A stretch of DNA of 64,000 bases from Notospermus geniculatus (taxonomy: Eukaryota; Nemertea; Pilidiophora; Heteronemertea; Lineidae). A model generated the notes under the pieces. It was not told the origin of the DNA. It did no database searches and saw only the letters and a list, made by a program, of their open reading frames with translations. Positions 20,520 to 30,700 of the stretch are shown piece after piece (within the stretch, counting starts at the first letter, position 1; each line of letters begins with the position of its first letter). The translations under genes were made by a program, and so were the position numbers. The stretch is from assembly GCA_002633025.1 (NCBI GenBank), contig NMRB01000457.1, forward strand, positions 77,485-141,484. The letters are read 5' to 3'.

Positions 20520-20660
20520 CAATTGATTAAAGAGGTTCCATTTAACTTTAACAGCCACTCTAACAGCTGAGCACAAGAGGAAGATGATAACAGCAATTGT
20601 GCGAAGACCTGTGGTGCTGGAAGGGCCAGTCGACAGACCCAATGTAAAAACAGGTACAAT
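20520..20660. repeat. Duplicated block (partner at 21530-21655)
   Basis: gaggttccatttaacttta through gacagacccaatgtaaaaa occurs at 20530-20650 and 21540-21650. The second copy lacks about 13 bp (the extra ccactctaacag). It marks a segmental duplication around the LINE fragment between them. Confidence 0.8.
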
Positions 20661-20769
20661 AGGAAAACTGAAAGAGGCACAGGCATCAGAAACCATCAAG
20701 CTGAAATTGACTGCCATTGACAAAGCGCACCTGATGTTTCACTGGGGTGGAACTTTCCGGGATGCATTT

Positions 20770-21092
20770 CGAAGCTCGAAGCTCTAGACTTGCCTTCATT
20801 GATGTACCGGATGCATAGAGGGGATATGCTTCAAGTCTTCAAATACGGAAGAACTTCAGTCTTGGTGGTGAGTCACTCTTGCCGTTTGCGGTGTAGGCAG
20901 ATGTGGGGCCATTCTTTGAAGTTGAGAAAGGAACGTAGTACATGTAGATCTGATGTCAGGAATAGCTTCACTCAAAGAGTGGTCAACCCCTGGAACAGCC
21001 TCAGTGCTGGGGTTGTGGAGGCGAAGACTGTTGATTCTTTCAAGCGACTCCTTGACCGTGAATGGATTAATAGAAAGTATTGGTTTGAATAA
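20770..21092 (+). pseudogene. Non-LTR retrotransposon (LINE) reverse-transcriptase C-terminus
   Basis: LPSLMYRMHRGDMLQVFK, then RGHSLKLRK-like text (MWGHSLKLRKERS). NSFTQRVVNPWNSLSAGVVE and TVDSFKRLLDREW precede the stop. This is the thumb/C-terminal signature (RRxRGDM...F..Rvv..WN.Lp..vv...FK..LD) shared by CR1/Jockey-type LINEs. Truncated at the 5' side. Confidence 0.85.
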
Positions 21093-21787
21093 TGTCATGG
21101 GATAGTTCCACATGCATCGCTTTTGATTGTGGAGATTCAGAATAGTACAGACAGTTGGATATTGTATCGTTTTAGCTTCACGTACTGCGGCCTTGCTTCG
21201 AGTGAATTTTGCTCGTTCAGCTTATGGTTTATTAGTATTCTTGTGCGTGCAGTGTCATTGGATAGCTACTCATGCACTGCATTAGCATTTGTGGAAGTTA
21301 TGTACTTTCCTTCTCTGCTGCGTGCCATGCTTGCTTCGGCTGGATTATAAGCGCTTATATGTGGAGCTTTGCTGTGCTGATTTGGAAGACATTTTAATTC
21401 TTATTGCTATTTCACACCCATATCGCACCTGCAATTGCTGTGTTACTGTCAAGGAGTCTAGTCGACATTGGCCAACAGGATCACCTTCGGCCCTTTGATG
21501 ATGATTTCACAGATTTGATGAGCTGAAGGATGCAATTAAGGAGGTTCCATTTAACTTTAACAGCTGAGCACAAGAGGAAGGTGATAACAGCAATTCTGCG
21601 AAGACCTGTGGTGCTGAAAGGGACAGTCGACAGACCCAATGTAAAAATATCCTTGACGCGACACCTGCTCCAATAAAGGTCCAAAAGGATTATTCATACA
21701 TTCCTACACTGATGGGGAAACATCCTTCAGAACAGGAGAAAGGACCCAGGCTTGACACCAAGGTTCCCTTGCCCGATATATGATCCC

Positions 21788-21840
21788 AAATTGATAGCAC
21801 CAAGGATTCACAACGTGCAGCACCAAGGATTCACAACGTG
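21788..21840. repeat. 23-bp direct repeat
   Basis: agcaccaaggattcacaacg + tgc occurs twice in immediate succession. Confidence 0.85.
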
Positions 21841-22257
21841 CCAAAGCCATCAATGGAGGAACTGTTACAGAAACACCAGTCTCGTTTTAAATGAGGTACT
21901 GCCATTTACAGTACATTTGTCTAATTAAGCCGTCCTGGCTGAAAGCCCACATCACCCCATCTGGGGAGGGGTTACGTTGCCTTAGGTGGCACATACACAT
22001 GAGGCAACAACCAACCAAAGTAATTTCACGAACTGAATTAGACGTAACAACTAGAATTTTAACTGGCCTTGTCTGATACTGCACTAGAAGCCAGACCCTA
22101 GAGCATGTAGAGACAGCTGTATCAATGAGTGGTCTTGGGGAAACACTGTTCAGAAAGTCATTTTCAGTATCAAGGCAGGATTTATTGACAGACAGGTTGT
22201 AGTGTGTCTACATGCAACCATGGAAAAGCTGTATGAAAAGAAGGTGAAACCCACTGG
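21841..22257. other. No recognised gene
   Basis: A 61-codon frame (21891-22076; LRCLRWHIHMRQQPTKV..TRILTGLV) has no diagnostic motif. Nothing else is visible. Confidence 0.25.
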
Positions 22258-22355
22258 GCCGATTTCACAAAGCGCGTTTAAGACTTAGACGCGTGTAACT
22301 TCACTAAATGCACACACTTCCACCATGCATTTGACGAAGTTACACGCGTCTAATG
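22258..22355. mobile_element. Foldback MITE 'TAGACGCG', copy 2
   Basis: gggccgatttcacaaagcgc, then arm ttagacgcgtgtaacttcac, loop acacacttccaccatg, inverse arm gaagttacacgcgtctaa. The stem is nearly perfect. Compare 7330 and 48507. Confidence 0.85.
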
Positions 22356-22372
22356 CACCGGTCAATGAGATG

Positions 22373-23305
22373 TCTGAACCCCCCCCCGTTCAGGGGTCGA
22401 CGCCAATTCGACGCCTCTTTGGCGTCTACTTCTGGACGAACAAAAATTGCCCCACCGTCGAATACCTGGCGAATAAAAAAAATTATAGTGTCGCATTTCC
22501 GTCGAGTGTCTGAGGTAAATAATTTTCGTAACTGTCGAATTCCTGTCGAGTACATTTTAACGTAAACGTCGCATTCCTTGCGAGCCGGTGAGCCGCTGTC
22601 GAATGCGTGTCGTCCGACGACAGAAATGCGTCAAAAAACCCATGTGCGATTTCCCAACCTCGCTTCTAGGACAGTTGTGCATGTACTATGTGGAGTAGTC
22701 CGAACGTATTGCTGTTTTTAGCATCTGCTGGACGCAGATGATCGTCAGTTCTGCAAATGAGCAACAGAATGCAGTGTTCAGACTGCTATGTGGAGTTGCT
22801 GTGACAGTACGGTGGTTAACCTGCCGGGAACGAGGATGACAGAGGAGAAAATATCTGCAAGAAGGTAGGCGAGGCCCAGGCCGGGAGATTCAGGGATTTC
22901 TTTCCGAAATACTTAATAAATACGTGTTCGTATGCATGATTCTGAAAATAAATGTATTTGGAGTTTTTCTGTAGTGTAGGCCTAGTCTAGAAGCCTAAAC
23001 ATTGATTAAACATTGAAAAACACAGGAAGACGGCGCTGCTTCGGTGCCTGTGTAGCCATTGCAGGCATTCTGTATCCTTGGTCACAGCAGGGCCCCGCCA
23101 TATGTGTGTCGCGGGGTGTGTCGAATTCCTGGCGTCCTCAACAAACTGATGTCGAAAAAAAGGGTGATGTCCTGGGGGTTGAAGAAAAAAGCAGTGTCGA
23201 ATTCCTGGCGAAAGTGCTGGTGGTTCTGGGTGAAATGGTGTCGAGTTCCTGGCGAACAGTTTCTCTTCAAGTGTCGAATAAGTGTCGAATGTCTGAACGG
23301 GGGGG
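22373..23305. repeat. GTCGAATTCCTGGCG-motif cluster flanking an assembly gap
   Basis: Starts with a gtctgaacccccccccgttc block at 22367-22387 and ends with the inverse gtctgaacgggggg just before the gap. Both ends carry several copies of (t)gtcgaatncctggcga: about 22456, 22535, 22568 and 22597 on the left, and 23121, 23197, 23240 and 23273 on the right. Related to the copy at 13395. It looks like a foldback element whose right end is lost in the gap. No coding frame was recognised between. Confidence 0.6.
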
Positions 23306-23613
23306 NNNNNNNNNNNNNNNNNNNNNNNNNNNNNNNNNNNNNNNNNNNNNNNNNNNNNNNNNNNNNNNNNNNNNNNNNNNNNNNNNNNNNNNNNNNNNNN
23401 NNNNNNNNNNNNNNNNNNNNNNNNNNNNNNNNNNNNNNNNNNNNNNNNNNNNNNNNNNNNNNNNNNNNNNNNNNNNNNNNNNNNNNNNNNNNNNNNNNNN
23501 NNNNNNNNNNNNNNNNNNNNNNNNNNNNNNNNNNNNNNNNNNNNNNNNNNNNNNNNNNNNNNNNNNNNNNNNNNNNNNNNNNNNNNNNNNNNNNNNNNNN
23601 NNNNNNNNNNNNN
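23306..23613. other. Assembly gap (308 N)
   Basis: Run of N between the G-rich end of the preceding repeat and the terminal repeat of the next element. Frames that read through it are artefacts. Confidence 1.
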
Positions 23614-23618
23614 CTTAA

Positions 23619-24288
23619 CCCAACGGTGCCGACCTACGGCCAACTCCGTCGGCTACTTGAAGGCTGAAAGCGCCGAACAACGGCGAACTCCGTAGCCGAG
23701 TCTGGCCGAGTGTTTCCGAGTGCCTGTCGGGGAAAATGACGTCACTGAGTAGGCAAGCTAAATCGAAGATTGTACAATTCGCAGTTTATGGATTTCGACG
23801 GATTTTGGAGTGGTTTTTTCGCTAATTTCAGCCAGAAATCTCACAAATTGAATGTAAACAAACCAATCAGCGGATTATATGTGTAAATAAAGTACAGTGG
23901 AACCTCCCTTAACGGACACCTCTGCCAGGAGGACACCTCCCTATTAAGGACACCAAAGTTCAGTCCCAAATTGACCATTTCTATACATTTCAACCTCTAT
24001 AATCAGGACACCTCTCAATTAAGGACAGCATTCGTCAGTCCCAGTGGTGTCCTTAATAGAGAGGTTCCACTGTACTTCTGTGGACTTTGTATCGATATTT
24101 TAGTGATTATTTCGGCTTTTTTAGATAGATTCGATGGACTTCAATGCCAGTGACGATAACATTCCGCGGGTACTAAGGTCTGTACAGCTGCAATTGGGCA
24201 TTTTACTTGCCCAAAAACTAATTTTTGGCCCAAAAATCCTTCGGCACGTTCAGCCTTTAAAGGTAAATTGGCCTTAGGCACCGTTGGG
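23619..24288. mobile_element. 670-bp non-autonomous element with CCCAACGGTGCC ends and TTAA duplication
   Basis: cccaacggtgcc at 23619 and ggcaccgttggg ending at 24288, with TTAA at 23615-23618 and 24289-24292. No transposase frame inside; TTAA suggests piggyBac-type mobilisation. It contains a complete smaller MITE at 23895-24072. Confidence 0.85.
23895..24072. mobile_element. 178-bp MITE, CAGTGGAACCTC type, TA duplication
   Basis: cagtggaacctcccttaa at the left, ttaatagagaggttccactg at the right, TA on both sides (23893-23894, 24073-24074). The interior repeats ggacacctc. Ends and TA site suit a Tc1/mariner-pogo type source. Nested in the preceding element. Confidence 0.9.
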
Positions 24289-24295
24289 TTAAGAA

Positions 24296-24500
24296 CTATC
24301 TGCAACTGCGATTCCCAGTATCAGAATATAGCAAGGACGTTTAATGTTAGCACGAAAACCATTTACAAATGCATGTCAGAAAATGGTTTAATGGCACCAA
24401 AATACAATAATCTGACAGATGTGGAACTGGACCATGTCGTGAAAGACATAAAACGAGATTTCCCCAACGCTGGTGAAGCGTTTTGCTTTTTATCCTACAT
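24296..24500 (+). pseudogene. Integrase-core transposase N-terminal (HTH) fragment
   Basis: YQNIARTFNVSTKTIYKCM, then LTDVELDHVVKDIKRDFPNA and GEAF. This matches the helix-turn-helix and the SDxELDxxVxxIxxxFPNxG segment of animal transposon proteins with an rve-type core. It starts at the TTAA end of the upstream element, which has cut the gene, and stops before the catalytic core. Confidence 0.6.
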
Positions 24501-24656
24501 GTAATTTCTTCAGTACATGTACATGTACTTCGAAAATTTGAGAAATTCGGCGAAGGAAGAAGAGAGATTTCATGTTATCGATTTGTAGTGAGTGAGATTT
24601 TGAGAGATTAAAGTGGAGGATATATTGATTCGTAAGTTGTGTTAGTCATCGAACGC

Positions 24657-24940
24657 CCGTACTAGAAATTACCTTAGAAGACGAATACGGCGCCCTGACG
24701 TGGGCCCTCGAGGTTCCGCCCGGGAGCGGAGATGATTTTTTACTAGACGCGTTTGAAGACTTATCTGCAGCAATGGACAACCGGCAGGACCAGCGTCTGA
24801 TTACAGTGGAGGAAGCTCCACCAGCTCCGGAAACGGTACCTGCCATGGTACCGGCTCCCGTGCCGGCAGTGGAACCAGTGGCAGCGTCGGTACGTCGACA
24901 TCTGACTGCAGCAAGGACACCCGCCGAGGCATCGTCTTAA
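24657..24940 (+). pseudogene. Ala/Pro-rich open frame leading into the 70-bp repeats
   Basis: Reads ITLEDEYGALTWALEVPPGS, then DDFLLDAFEDLSAAMDNRQD, then a proline-rich linker (APETVPAMVPAPVPAVEP) and RRHLTAARTPAEASS with a stop at 24938. It continues in another frame into the tandem repeats and beyond the foldback at 25155, to a stop near 25704 (RQHLMVATIPPRAHATEAEE). The family is unknown; a transposon gag-type protein is possible. Confidence 0.35.
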
Positions 24941-24950
24941 CGAGTATCAG

Positions 24951-25154
24951 GGGGCGCGCCGTCTGGCCGCCTTTGCCGATTTTTGCGAGGCGGAAGTTGG
25001 CCGAGGCCCTGTACCCTAAGCGGGCGCGCCGTCTGGCCGCCTTTGCCGATTTTTGCGAGGCGGAAGTTGGCCGAGGCCCTGTACCCTAAGCGGGCGCGCC
25101 GTCTGGCCGCCTTTGCCGATTTTTGCGAGGCGGAAGTTGGCCGAGGCCCTGTAC
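24951..25154 (+). repeat. 70-bp tandem repeat, three copies
   Basis: gcgcgccgtctggccgcc starts the units at about 24954, 25024 and 25094 with exactly 70-bp spacing and almost no divergence. In one frame a unit codes RRLAAFADFCEAEVGRGPVP. The third copy is interrupted after gtac by the foldback element. Confidence 0.95.
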
Positions 25155-25547
25155 GGCCCATTTCGCCTACTCCTATTTCGCCTAAACCCATTTCGCCTAC
25201 AAAAAGTGGCCATTTCGCCTACACCCATATCGCCTAAACCCATATCGCCTAATTCCCAATTCGCCTAATTCCCATTTCGCCTACAACCCATTTCGCCTAC
25301 ATCCCATTTCGCCTACTACCCGTTTCGCCTACTTCTCATTTCGCCTACACCCATTTCGCCTACACCCACTACACCCATTTCGCCTACCCCTACTAATGGG
25401 AAGTAGGCAAAATGGGAAATAGGCGATATGGGTATTAGGCGAAATGGGAAGTAGGCGATATGGGTTTAGGCGAAATAAGTTTAGGCGAAATAGGTTTAGG
25501 CGAAATGAGTTTAGGCGAAATAGGAGTAGGCGAAATGGGATGACACC
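25155..25547. mobile_element. Foldback element made of short CCCATTTCGCCTA units
   Basis: About 14 forward units of 14-17 bp (cccatttcgcctaa/c) are followed by about 9 units of the inverse (gtaggcgaaatggg), forming a large foldback. It sits in the third 70-bp repeat: gtac precedes it (25151-25154) and gtac follows (25548-25551), then the interrupted unit resumes with cctagg. The GTAC is therefore the likely 4-bp target duplication. It has no coding capacity. Confidence 0.9.
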
Positions 25548-25714
25548 GTACCCTAGGCAGCACCTCATGGTGGCCACGATTCCACCGAGGGCCCATGCCA
25601 CAGAAGCCGAGGAATCGCTCATCACTGGTGTAAGCAACCTAATAATGACCGACAATGAATCACGGGGGTTACCCACCCCTGACTCTCTTCAAATGGTTAT
25701 GTAGATTTGAGAAG

Positions 25715-26060
25715 CGGCAGGGAGCAACTTGAGAAACTTGTCAAGACTTGGTTGGAAAAGATGGCAGCGAGGATGATATGAGAAGGTCTAAATGCCAAGG
25801 AGCTTTGTCTCATAAGGATGAGCAATTTGTCCAAGACTATGTTCGTCAGCTGCTTGCCAAGGATTGGACCGACACAGTTGTTTTTAACTTTTTGTGGAAT
25901 CAACCATAAATGGGACGTACAAAGTGGTCAACCAGTACTTAGTTGTCAATGATGCAACAAAAGAAAGAGTGGTGGATGGTGGAGTTAACTCCCGGCACTG
26001 GTGTGTATACCGTTCTGATCTGGACGAGGCACTGAAGAGTGGGTACCAGCGAATGGGAAT
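25715..26060 (+). pseudogene. Repeated unknown gene family, copy A (first part)
   Basis: Frames give GSEDDMRRSKCQGALSHK-like text, then VVNQYLVVNDATKERVVDGG, VNSRHWC-like, and SDLDEALKSGYQ. It is interrupted near 26055 by repeat DNA and resumes at about 26640-26770. A better-preserved version lies at 27490-28060, with an overlapping upstream piece at 29080-29180. The protein family is unknown to me. Confidence 0.6.
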
Positions 26061-26092
26061 ACTACCATAATGACATTCCATTTCAGGTAGAG

Positions 26093-26370
26093 GACTTCGA
26101 ATCCGCATAGGACAATAATATATTTTGGCTAGATGTACATTGTAGTTTTGTTTGTTTGTTTGTTGGACTTCGAATCCGCATATACATGGAAGAGACCGAA
26201 AGTGGCCATTTCGACGTTGAGTCGCATATTGTAAAAAACAATAAGGGACAATAATATATTTTGGCTAGATGTACATTGTAGTTTTGTTTGTTTGTTTGTT
26301 GGACTTCGAATCCGCATATACATTGAAGAGACCGAAACTGGCCGTTTCGACGTTGAGTCGCATATTGTAA
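26093..26370. repeat. 136-bp tandem repeat, two copies
   Basis: ggacaataatatattttggc begins at 26110 and 26246. Both copies contain a (gttt)n run and end with gttggacttcgaatccgcat and gacgttgagtcgcatattg. Only a few substitutions separate them. Confidence 0.9.
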
Positions 26371-26635
26371 AAATAGTGCCAATGGCACTGTGCCCGCTTG
26401 GCTTGACAGCATAGTTGCACGAATCATCAGCAATCTCACTTAAGCCATATCATAAGTACAAACATGCCAAATTGCCATATAAAAGTATCATTGGATAACA
26501 AGTTGATGAAGATCCATTTTTAGTTTTGGCCCCCCAGTGGCAAAGTCAAGAACCAGATTTCGCCAAAATTTTGTGTGTGAGTTGCTATAGCCTAGAGGTA
26601 GATATGTGCAAAGTTTCAAAGGAATAGCACAGGAA
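26371..26635. repeat. Dispersed repeat 'gtgccaatggcactgtgccc', copy 1
   Basis: Shares gtgccaatggcactgtgccc, agttgctata-cctagaggta and atatgtgcaaagtt with the longer copy at 36790-37575. It occurs in the break of the copy-A gene. Confidence 0.65.
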
Positions 26636-26639
26636 GTTG

Positions 26640-26770
26640 ATGGGAGCTTTGTGGAAGCATTCGAAGCTGCACAATGCAACTTTATCATCAACACCGGCTA
26701 ATGGTCTTGTGACACTTCACCCAACGATTGTGGAAGCAATTATTGGTGAGTGGCCATTACTGTTAGGAAC
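26640..26770 (+). pseudogene. Repeated unknown gene family, copy A (second part)
   Basis: MGALWKHSKLHNATLSSTPA, then GLVTLHPTIVEAIIGEWPL. This continues copy A after the repeat insertion and matches 27917-28050. Confidence 0.65.
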
Positions 26771-26829
26771 ACACACACCATGACACCGTGGTTTCTGCTG
26801 CTAATTACATTTTCTTTTTCCCCAGCTTT

Positions 26830-26998
26830 TTCCATGGCCAACTCCAGCGAAGGGCGGAATGTCATCAGATGTGTGATGACAAACAAAATCACAGCTGCAA
26901 GGAGCCATGTCAACAAAAAGAAGCGGAATGTCATCAGATGTGCGATGACAAACAAAATCACAGCTGCAAGGAGCCATGTCAACAAAAAGAAGCGTGTG
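26830..26998 (+). repeat. 66-bp tandem repeat coding a Cys-rich unit
   Basis: Two nearly exact 66-bp units encode ECHQMCDDKQNHSCKEPCQQ + KEA, with cysteine spacing C-x3-C-x7-C-x3-C. It is preceded by a polypyrimidine tract ending in CAG at 26825, which could be a splice acceptor. The frame runs 26788-27030. Without more exons the nature of the protein is unknown. Confidence 0.7.
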
Positions 26999-27489
26999 GC
27001 ATGAGCATGATAAGGGCATCAACGGTGTAAATATGGACATACGACGGAGATACGGGATAAATCATGCTTGGCATGAAGTGTAATGAACGATAGCTTTGGA
27101 AATTATTAAAAATATTTTTCCAGTAAAATGTACATCCTTTTAATCTGTGAGAAGCAAGCGTCAGATTTAAATTCATTTGATAGGCTTTCCATCACCACCG
27201 TTTATCTTTTCAGGAAGAAAAATGTACAGAACATTCCTGATTTTGCAGGTTTTCTGTTAAGCATAGTCTACATGATACAACTTCAGGTATACAACAGCAT
27301 CCAACTTAGATGTTGATCCCGGTTTGATCTTATTGGATGAGGCCGTCCACACTATCCAACATCACACACTCATGTTGGGTGTTGTTGAAAAAGAATAAGC
27401 ATGTTTATTCTTCATTTAACAAAGCCAAACATAGTTGTTGTATGCTGTTGGATGTCTAATGTTGTATCGTGTAGACTAAGCTTTGCTAT

Positions 27490-28060
27490 AGAGGAACTTC
27501 AATCACTCGGGTTGAACGTGTATCAGAGACGAAGCTGATTGAATTCCTTTCGGAAAAGAGAAACTTGTCAAGATTTGGTTGGAAGAGATTAATGGCAGCG
27601 AGGATGATACGAGAAGGTCTAAATGCCTTGGAGTTTTGTCTCAGAAGTACGAGCAATTTGTACGAGGCTTTGTTCGTCCGCTGCTTGCCAAGGATTGGCC
27701 CGACACAGTTTTTGTGGAATCAACCATAAATGGGATGTATAAAGTTGTCAACCAGTACTTAGTTGTCAATGATGCAACAAAAGAAAGAGTGGTGGATGGT
27801 GGAGTTAACTCCCAGCACTGGTGTCTATGTATACCATTCCGATCTGGATGAGGCACTGAAGAGTGGGTACCAGGGAGTTGACCAGCCAGCGAGTGGGAAG
27901 AAGACTGCCAAGAAGTTTATGGGAGCTTTTTGGAAGCATTCGGAGCTGCACAATGCGACATTATCATCAACACCAGCTGATGGACTGGTGACACTTCACC
28001 CAACTATTTTGTTGAAGCAATTATTGGTGAGTGGCCATTTCTGTTAGGAACACGATAGAA
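27490..28060 (+). pseudogene. Repeated unknown gene family, copy B
   Basis: The best copy reads LVKIWLEEINGSEDDTRRSK, LSQKYEQFVRGFVRPLLAKD, TVFVESTINGMYKVVNQYLV and DATKERVVDGGVNSQHW. A duplicated tat/gtat causes a shift, after which come YHSDLDEALKSGYQGVDQPA, KKFMGAFWKHSELHNATLSS and TPADGLVTLHPTI. The shift near 27830 and one at 27520 break it. Copies A (25715) and C (29080) show it is a repeat family. No known domain was recognised; secondary structure looks mixed alpha/beta. Confidence 0.6.
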
Positions 28061-28280
28061 ACATGGTTAAACAACTTTTAGATCCAGTGATGCCAGAACT
28101 CTTGAGAAGTGCCCTGGGGCCGGTTGTTCAAAACTCATTCTGTTAATGTTACGTTATTTTAACTTTTCACATTAAATCCTTAAAATCATCGTTAGGTAAC
28201 GTAACGTTTAATTTCAGTTGTCCAAATCACCGTTAGCCACTTGGTTAACTAACAGTACCGTTAAAGTGATTCACGTTAGT

Positions 28281-28927
28281 TGCTAGGCAAATTTCATCAC
28301 TCTCCACTCTAATTGGTCACTTCCTGTCCAAACCAAAATGGCCGCTCCCGCAGTAGAAAAAAAGCCTAAGAAGGAGAGAAGTGTTAATGTCTCCGTGACC
28401 GAGAAACACCTCCTCCTCGATTTGGTCGAGGGGGAACTAGACGTGCTCAGGTCCAAGTTTTCATCAGCAGTGACGTCATCGATGAAGAAGGAGTGATGGG
28501 AGGCGATAGCATTTAGACAAGTTAGTGCCACTGGTGTGGCAAATCGCACCACGGCAGCCGTGAAGGAGAAGTGGGCCCAACTCTTTAGCAAGGCGAAGAA
28601 GGCATATTCTCAAGGCACTGTAGGTGGAGGCAAGTTCCCTCCCGTGGACCCCATCCTTCCGCATAATCCAAAAGTTTGAGAAGGATGCGAGTTTTATTGG
28701 AGTTGGGGGTGGGTTTGAGACTGCCATTGGTGAACCTGTACTGCAGGTATTAGTGACTTTTCAGGGAAAATTTTTGAATTACACCCACTTTTCTATCCAT
28801 ATTTTCCGAATATCGTCTGCTTAAAATCCAATAACTGTATCATTCTGTTAAAATAACCTCATCTTGGAAAATTATCTAAAATATTTGTCCTATTAACAGT
28901 GGGGAGTGATGGGTAATTTGCCTAGCA
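28281..28927 (+). mobile_element. Harbinger-type element with Myb/SANT-like gene (stop-interrupted)
   Basis: The frame from 28339 codes MAAPAVEKKPKKERSVNVSV, then TEKHLLLDLVEGELDVLRSK, and an in-frame TGA (28494-28496). It continues WEAIAFRQVSATGVANRTTA and VKEKWAQLFSKAKKAYSQGT, GGGKFPP. This is the Myb/SANT-like DNA-binding protein encoded beside the nuclease in PIF/Harbinger elements. ttgctaggcaaatttcatcactctc at 28279 matches the inverse of gtggggagtgatgggtaa + tttgcctagc ending at 28927, so the gene sits between inverted repeats. A ggggccggttgttcaaaac block at 28117 may be a further-out end. No DDE nuclease lies inside. Confidence 0.65.
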
Positions 28928-29180
28928 GGTGCAATTGGGCAAATGCTTGCGGCAGCTTCATACCCAGTGTTTTGGTGAAAATGACGTTCAAGTAGGTGAT
29001 CAGGAATGCTGCACTGGTTGTGACCTCAAAAGATCATTAGAGCTTCACGTCACCAAAGATGCAACTACTCTCCTCTGCTTCATCGAGGAATTTCAATCAC
29101 TCGGGTTGAACTGTGTATCAGAGACGAAGCTGATTGAATTTCTTGGCGGAAAAGAGAAACTTGGCAAGACTTGGTTGTGC
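28928..29180 (+). pseudogene. Repeated unknown gene family, copy C (N-terminal part)
   Basis: Reads ECCTGCDLKRSLELHVTKDA, then LGLNCVSETKLIEFLGGKEK and LGKTW. The last 90 bp match 27490-27560 of copy B, so this supplies the sequence upstream of copy B. After 29180 the match ends. Confidence 0.55.
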
Positions 29181-30329
29181 AAAACTAGGCAGCTTCAGAC
29201 CCAGTGGTTTGGTAAAAATGACGTACATATGTTGAAGACGAGGTGGGAAACCTACCTTTATAACTTTAGGGAGATATGATAAACAAATGTTGAAGAAAAT
29301 GACACTGGCCACACGGTCAGTCAACATTTCTGGAAGGAGTACAGGTTGCATACACAGTGTAGCACGGTCAGCAAGGCCCATGAAGCAATATAGAAAGAGA
29401 GGGATAAAAATGTCCGAGTGATTCCACTGAAGCGTGCTGTCCTCTTGTCCTCTAGTTTAAAATGGAAAAAACCATTGAAGAATCGATCAAGTCTGTTCTC
29501 CCAGCCCTGCCAACTGCCAAGGTGAATGAGATGGGGCTGCCATTCAACCTGGATTCTGGCAGGATACTTGCGTAGCTGGTGAGTATGCAAAAAAAACTTT
29601 GTTATGCCTAAGTTGAGCATATATATTTTGTTAAGTAAATATTATTGCCTGTATTATTTTATGATTATTTTATGTCTGCTTATAATCTACATGATGTATA
29701 CACGAATAAATTAGAATTGAATTTAAAATTTCACTTCACTTATTATACTACGGTATTACATGAGATGACGTCACTATTCCCGCCTCAGAACATCACGGGA
29801 CCCGCTTCAGTTTTGTCAAAATTTCAAAATTTCTATCAGGGAGAGGACGCAAAAAGTGTGTGATTTCCTTATCAAGGAGACTAATCGTCCAGTGAATAAC
29901 GCCATGATATTCGACAACGTGCTGAACTATTGGATTAATCATCATTTAGAGGAGGACCATACCCAAACCATTCCATCGTATACTGCAGTCAGCAAAGATG
30001 ACGTAAACCAGGATTTATTTGTCCTAAGTGAGGATGCTCTTCAATGATCAATAGAGATAGCTGAACAACATGGCCGTTTATGTGACGCAAAGTTGCCTCA
30101 GAACATCACGCGACCCGCATAAGTTTCGTCTGCTTTTTATCGTGGCTTATTTTTCACGCATTTTCAGTGCTTTTCCGGGCTTTTTTGGTGTCAAAGAAAA
30201 CCTTATCAGATCCATTCATAACTGGAGCTTCTTTTGGATAAACTTTTTATGCTTATTAGAATCACTCTATACGATTTTTTGAGGATTTTGTGAAGTTGCT
30301 GTGCGTGGTCCAGCAACACCACCGTACAT
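29181..30329. other. No recognised gene
   Basis: Short frames only (for example 29856-30047, NNAMIFDNVLNYWINHHLEE). cctcagaacatcacg-gaccc + gc occurs at 29783 and 30099, a short direct repeat. Otherwise AT-rich and uninformative. Confidence 0.3.
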
Positions 30330-30680
30330 ATGCTTGTGCGTTGTAAACAGACTTTTGCATTGCAATGTCTGACACCAAGAAAGACGGAGCTTCTGACCTT
30401 CAGCAAGAAACCATACAACCCCAGGGTAACACCTGTGAGGGATGTCGACCCAAGGGACCCCCTTGGCCTTAATGAAGAACTCCGTTGTGGCTCCCCCCAG
30501 AAGTCCACACTGAGCGCGCCTGCCAAAACATCAAGTTACGTGCCCCAGTTTTCACCAGAATCGCCGATTTTCCTTTGGCCCTTCCCTCAGGCCCTGAACA
30601 AGGATTTCCTAGCAGATGAATTCTTCTGGGAACATGACTGCTCGCTCGCTGCCCNACGTTTTTCCCATAATGCTCCATAA
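30330..30680 (+). CDS. Hypothetical open frame, unrecognised
   Basis: 116 codons including one ambiguous base. PRKTELLTFSKKPYNPRVTP, then DPRDPLGLNEELRCGSPQ looks protein-like. No family was recognised and the end is uncertain because of the N at 30655. Confidence 0.2.
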   Translation: MLVRCKQTFALQCLTPRKTELLTFSKKPYNPRVTPVRDVDPRDPLGLNEELRCGSPQKSTLSAPAKTSSYVPQFSPESPIFLWPFPQALNKDFLADEFFWEHDCSLAAXRFSHNAP

Positions 30681-30700
30681 AACAGCACTTCCTGTGGGAT

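Noticed and set aside
22987-23667. Long frames of about 200 codons on both strands
   Set aside because: They exist only because they run through 308 Ns.
25155-25547. CRISPR-like array of TTTCGCCTA units
   Set aside because: Units are variable in length, spacers are only a few bases, the array inverts in the middle and the genome is eukaryotic.
26788-27030. Secreted Cys-rich peptide or toxin
   Set aside because: No signal peptide, no start in good context and the cysteines come from a two-unit tandem repeat; nothing supports a toxin.
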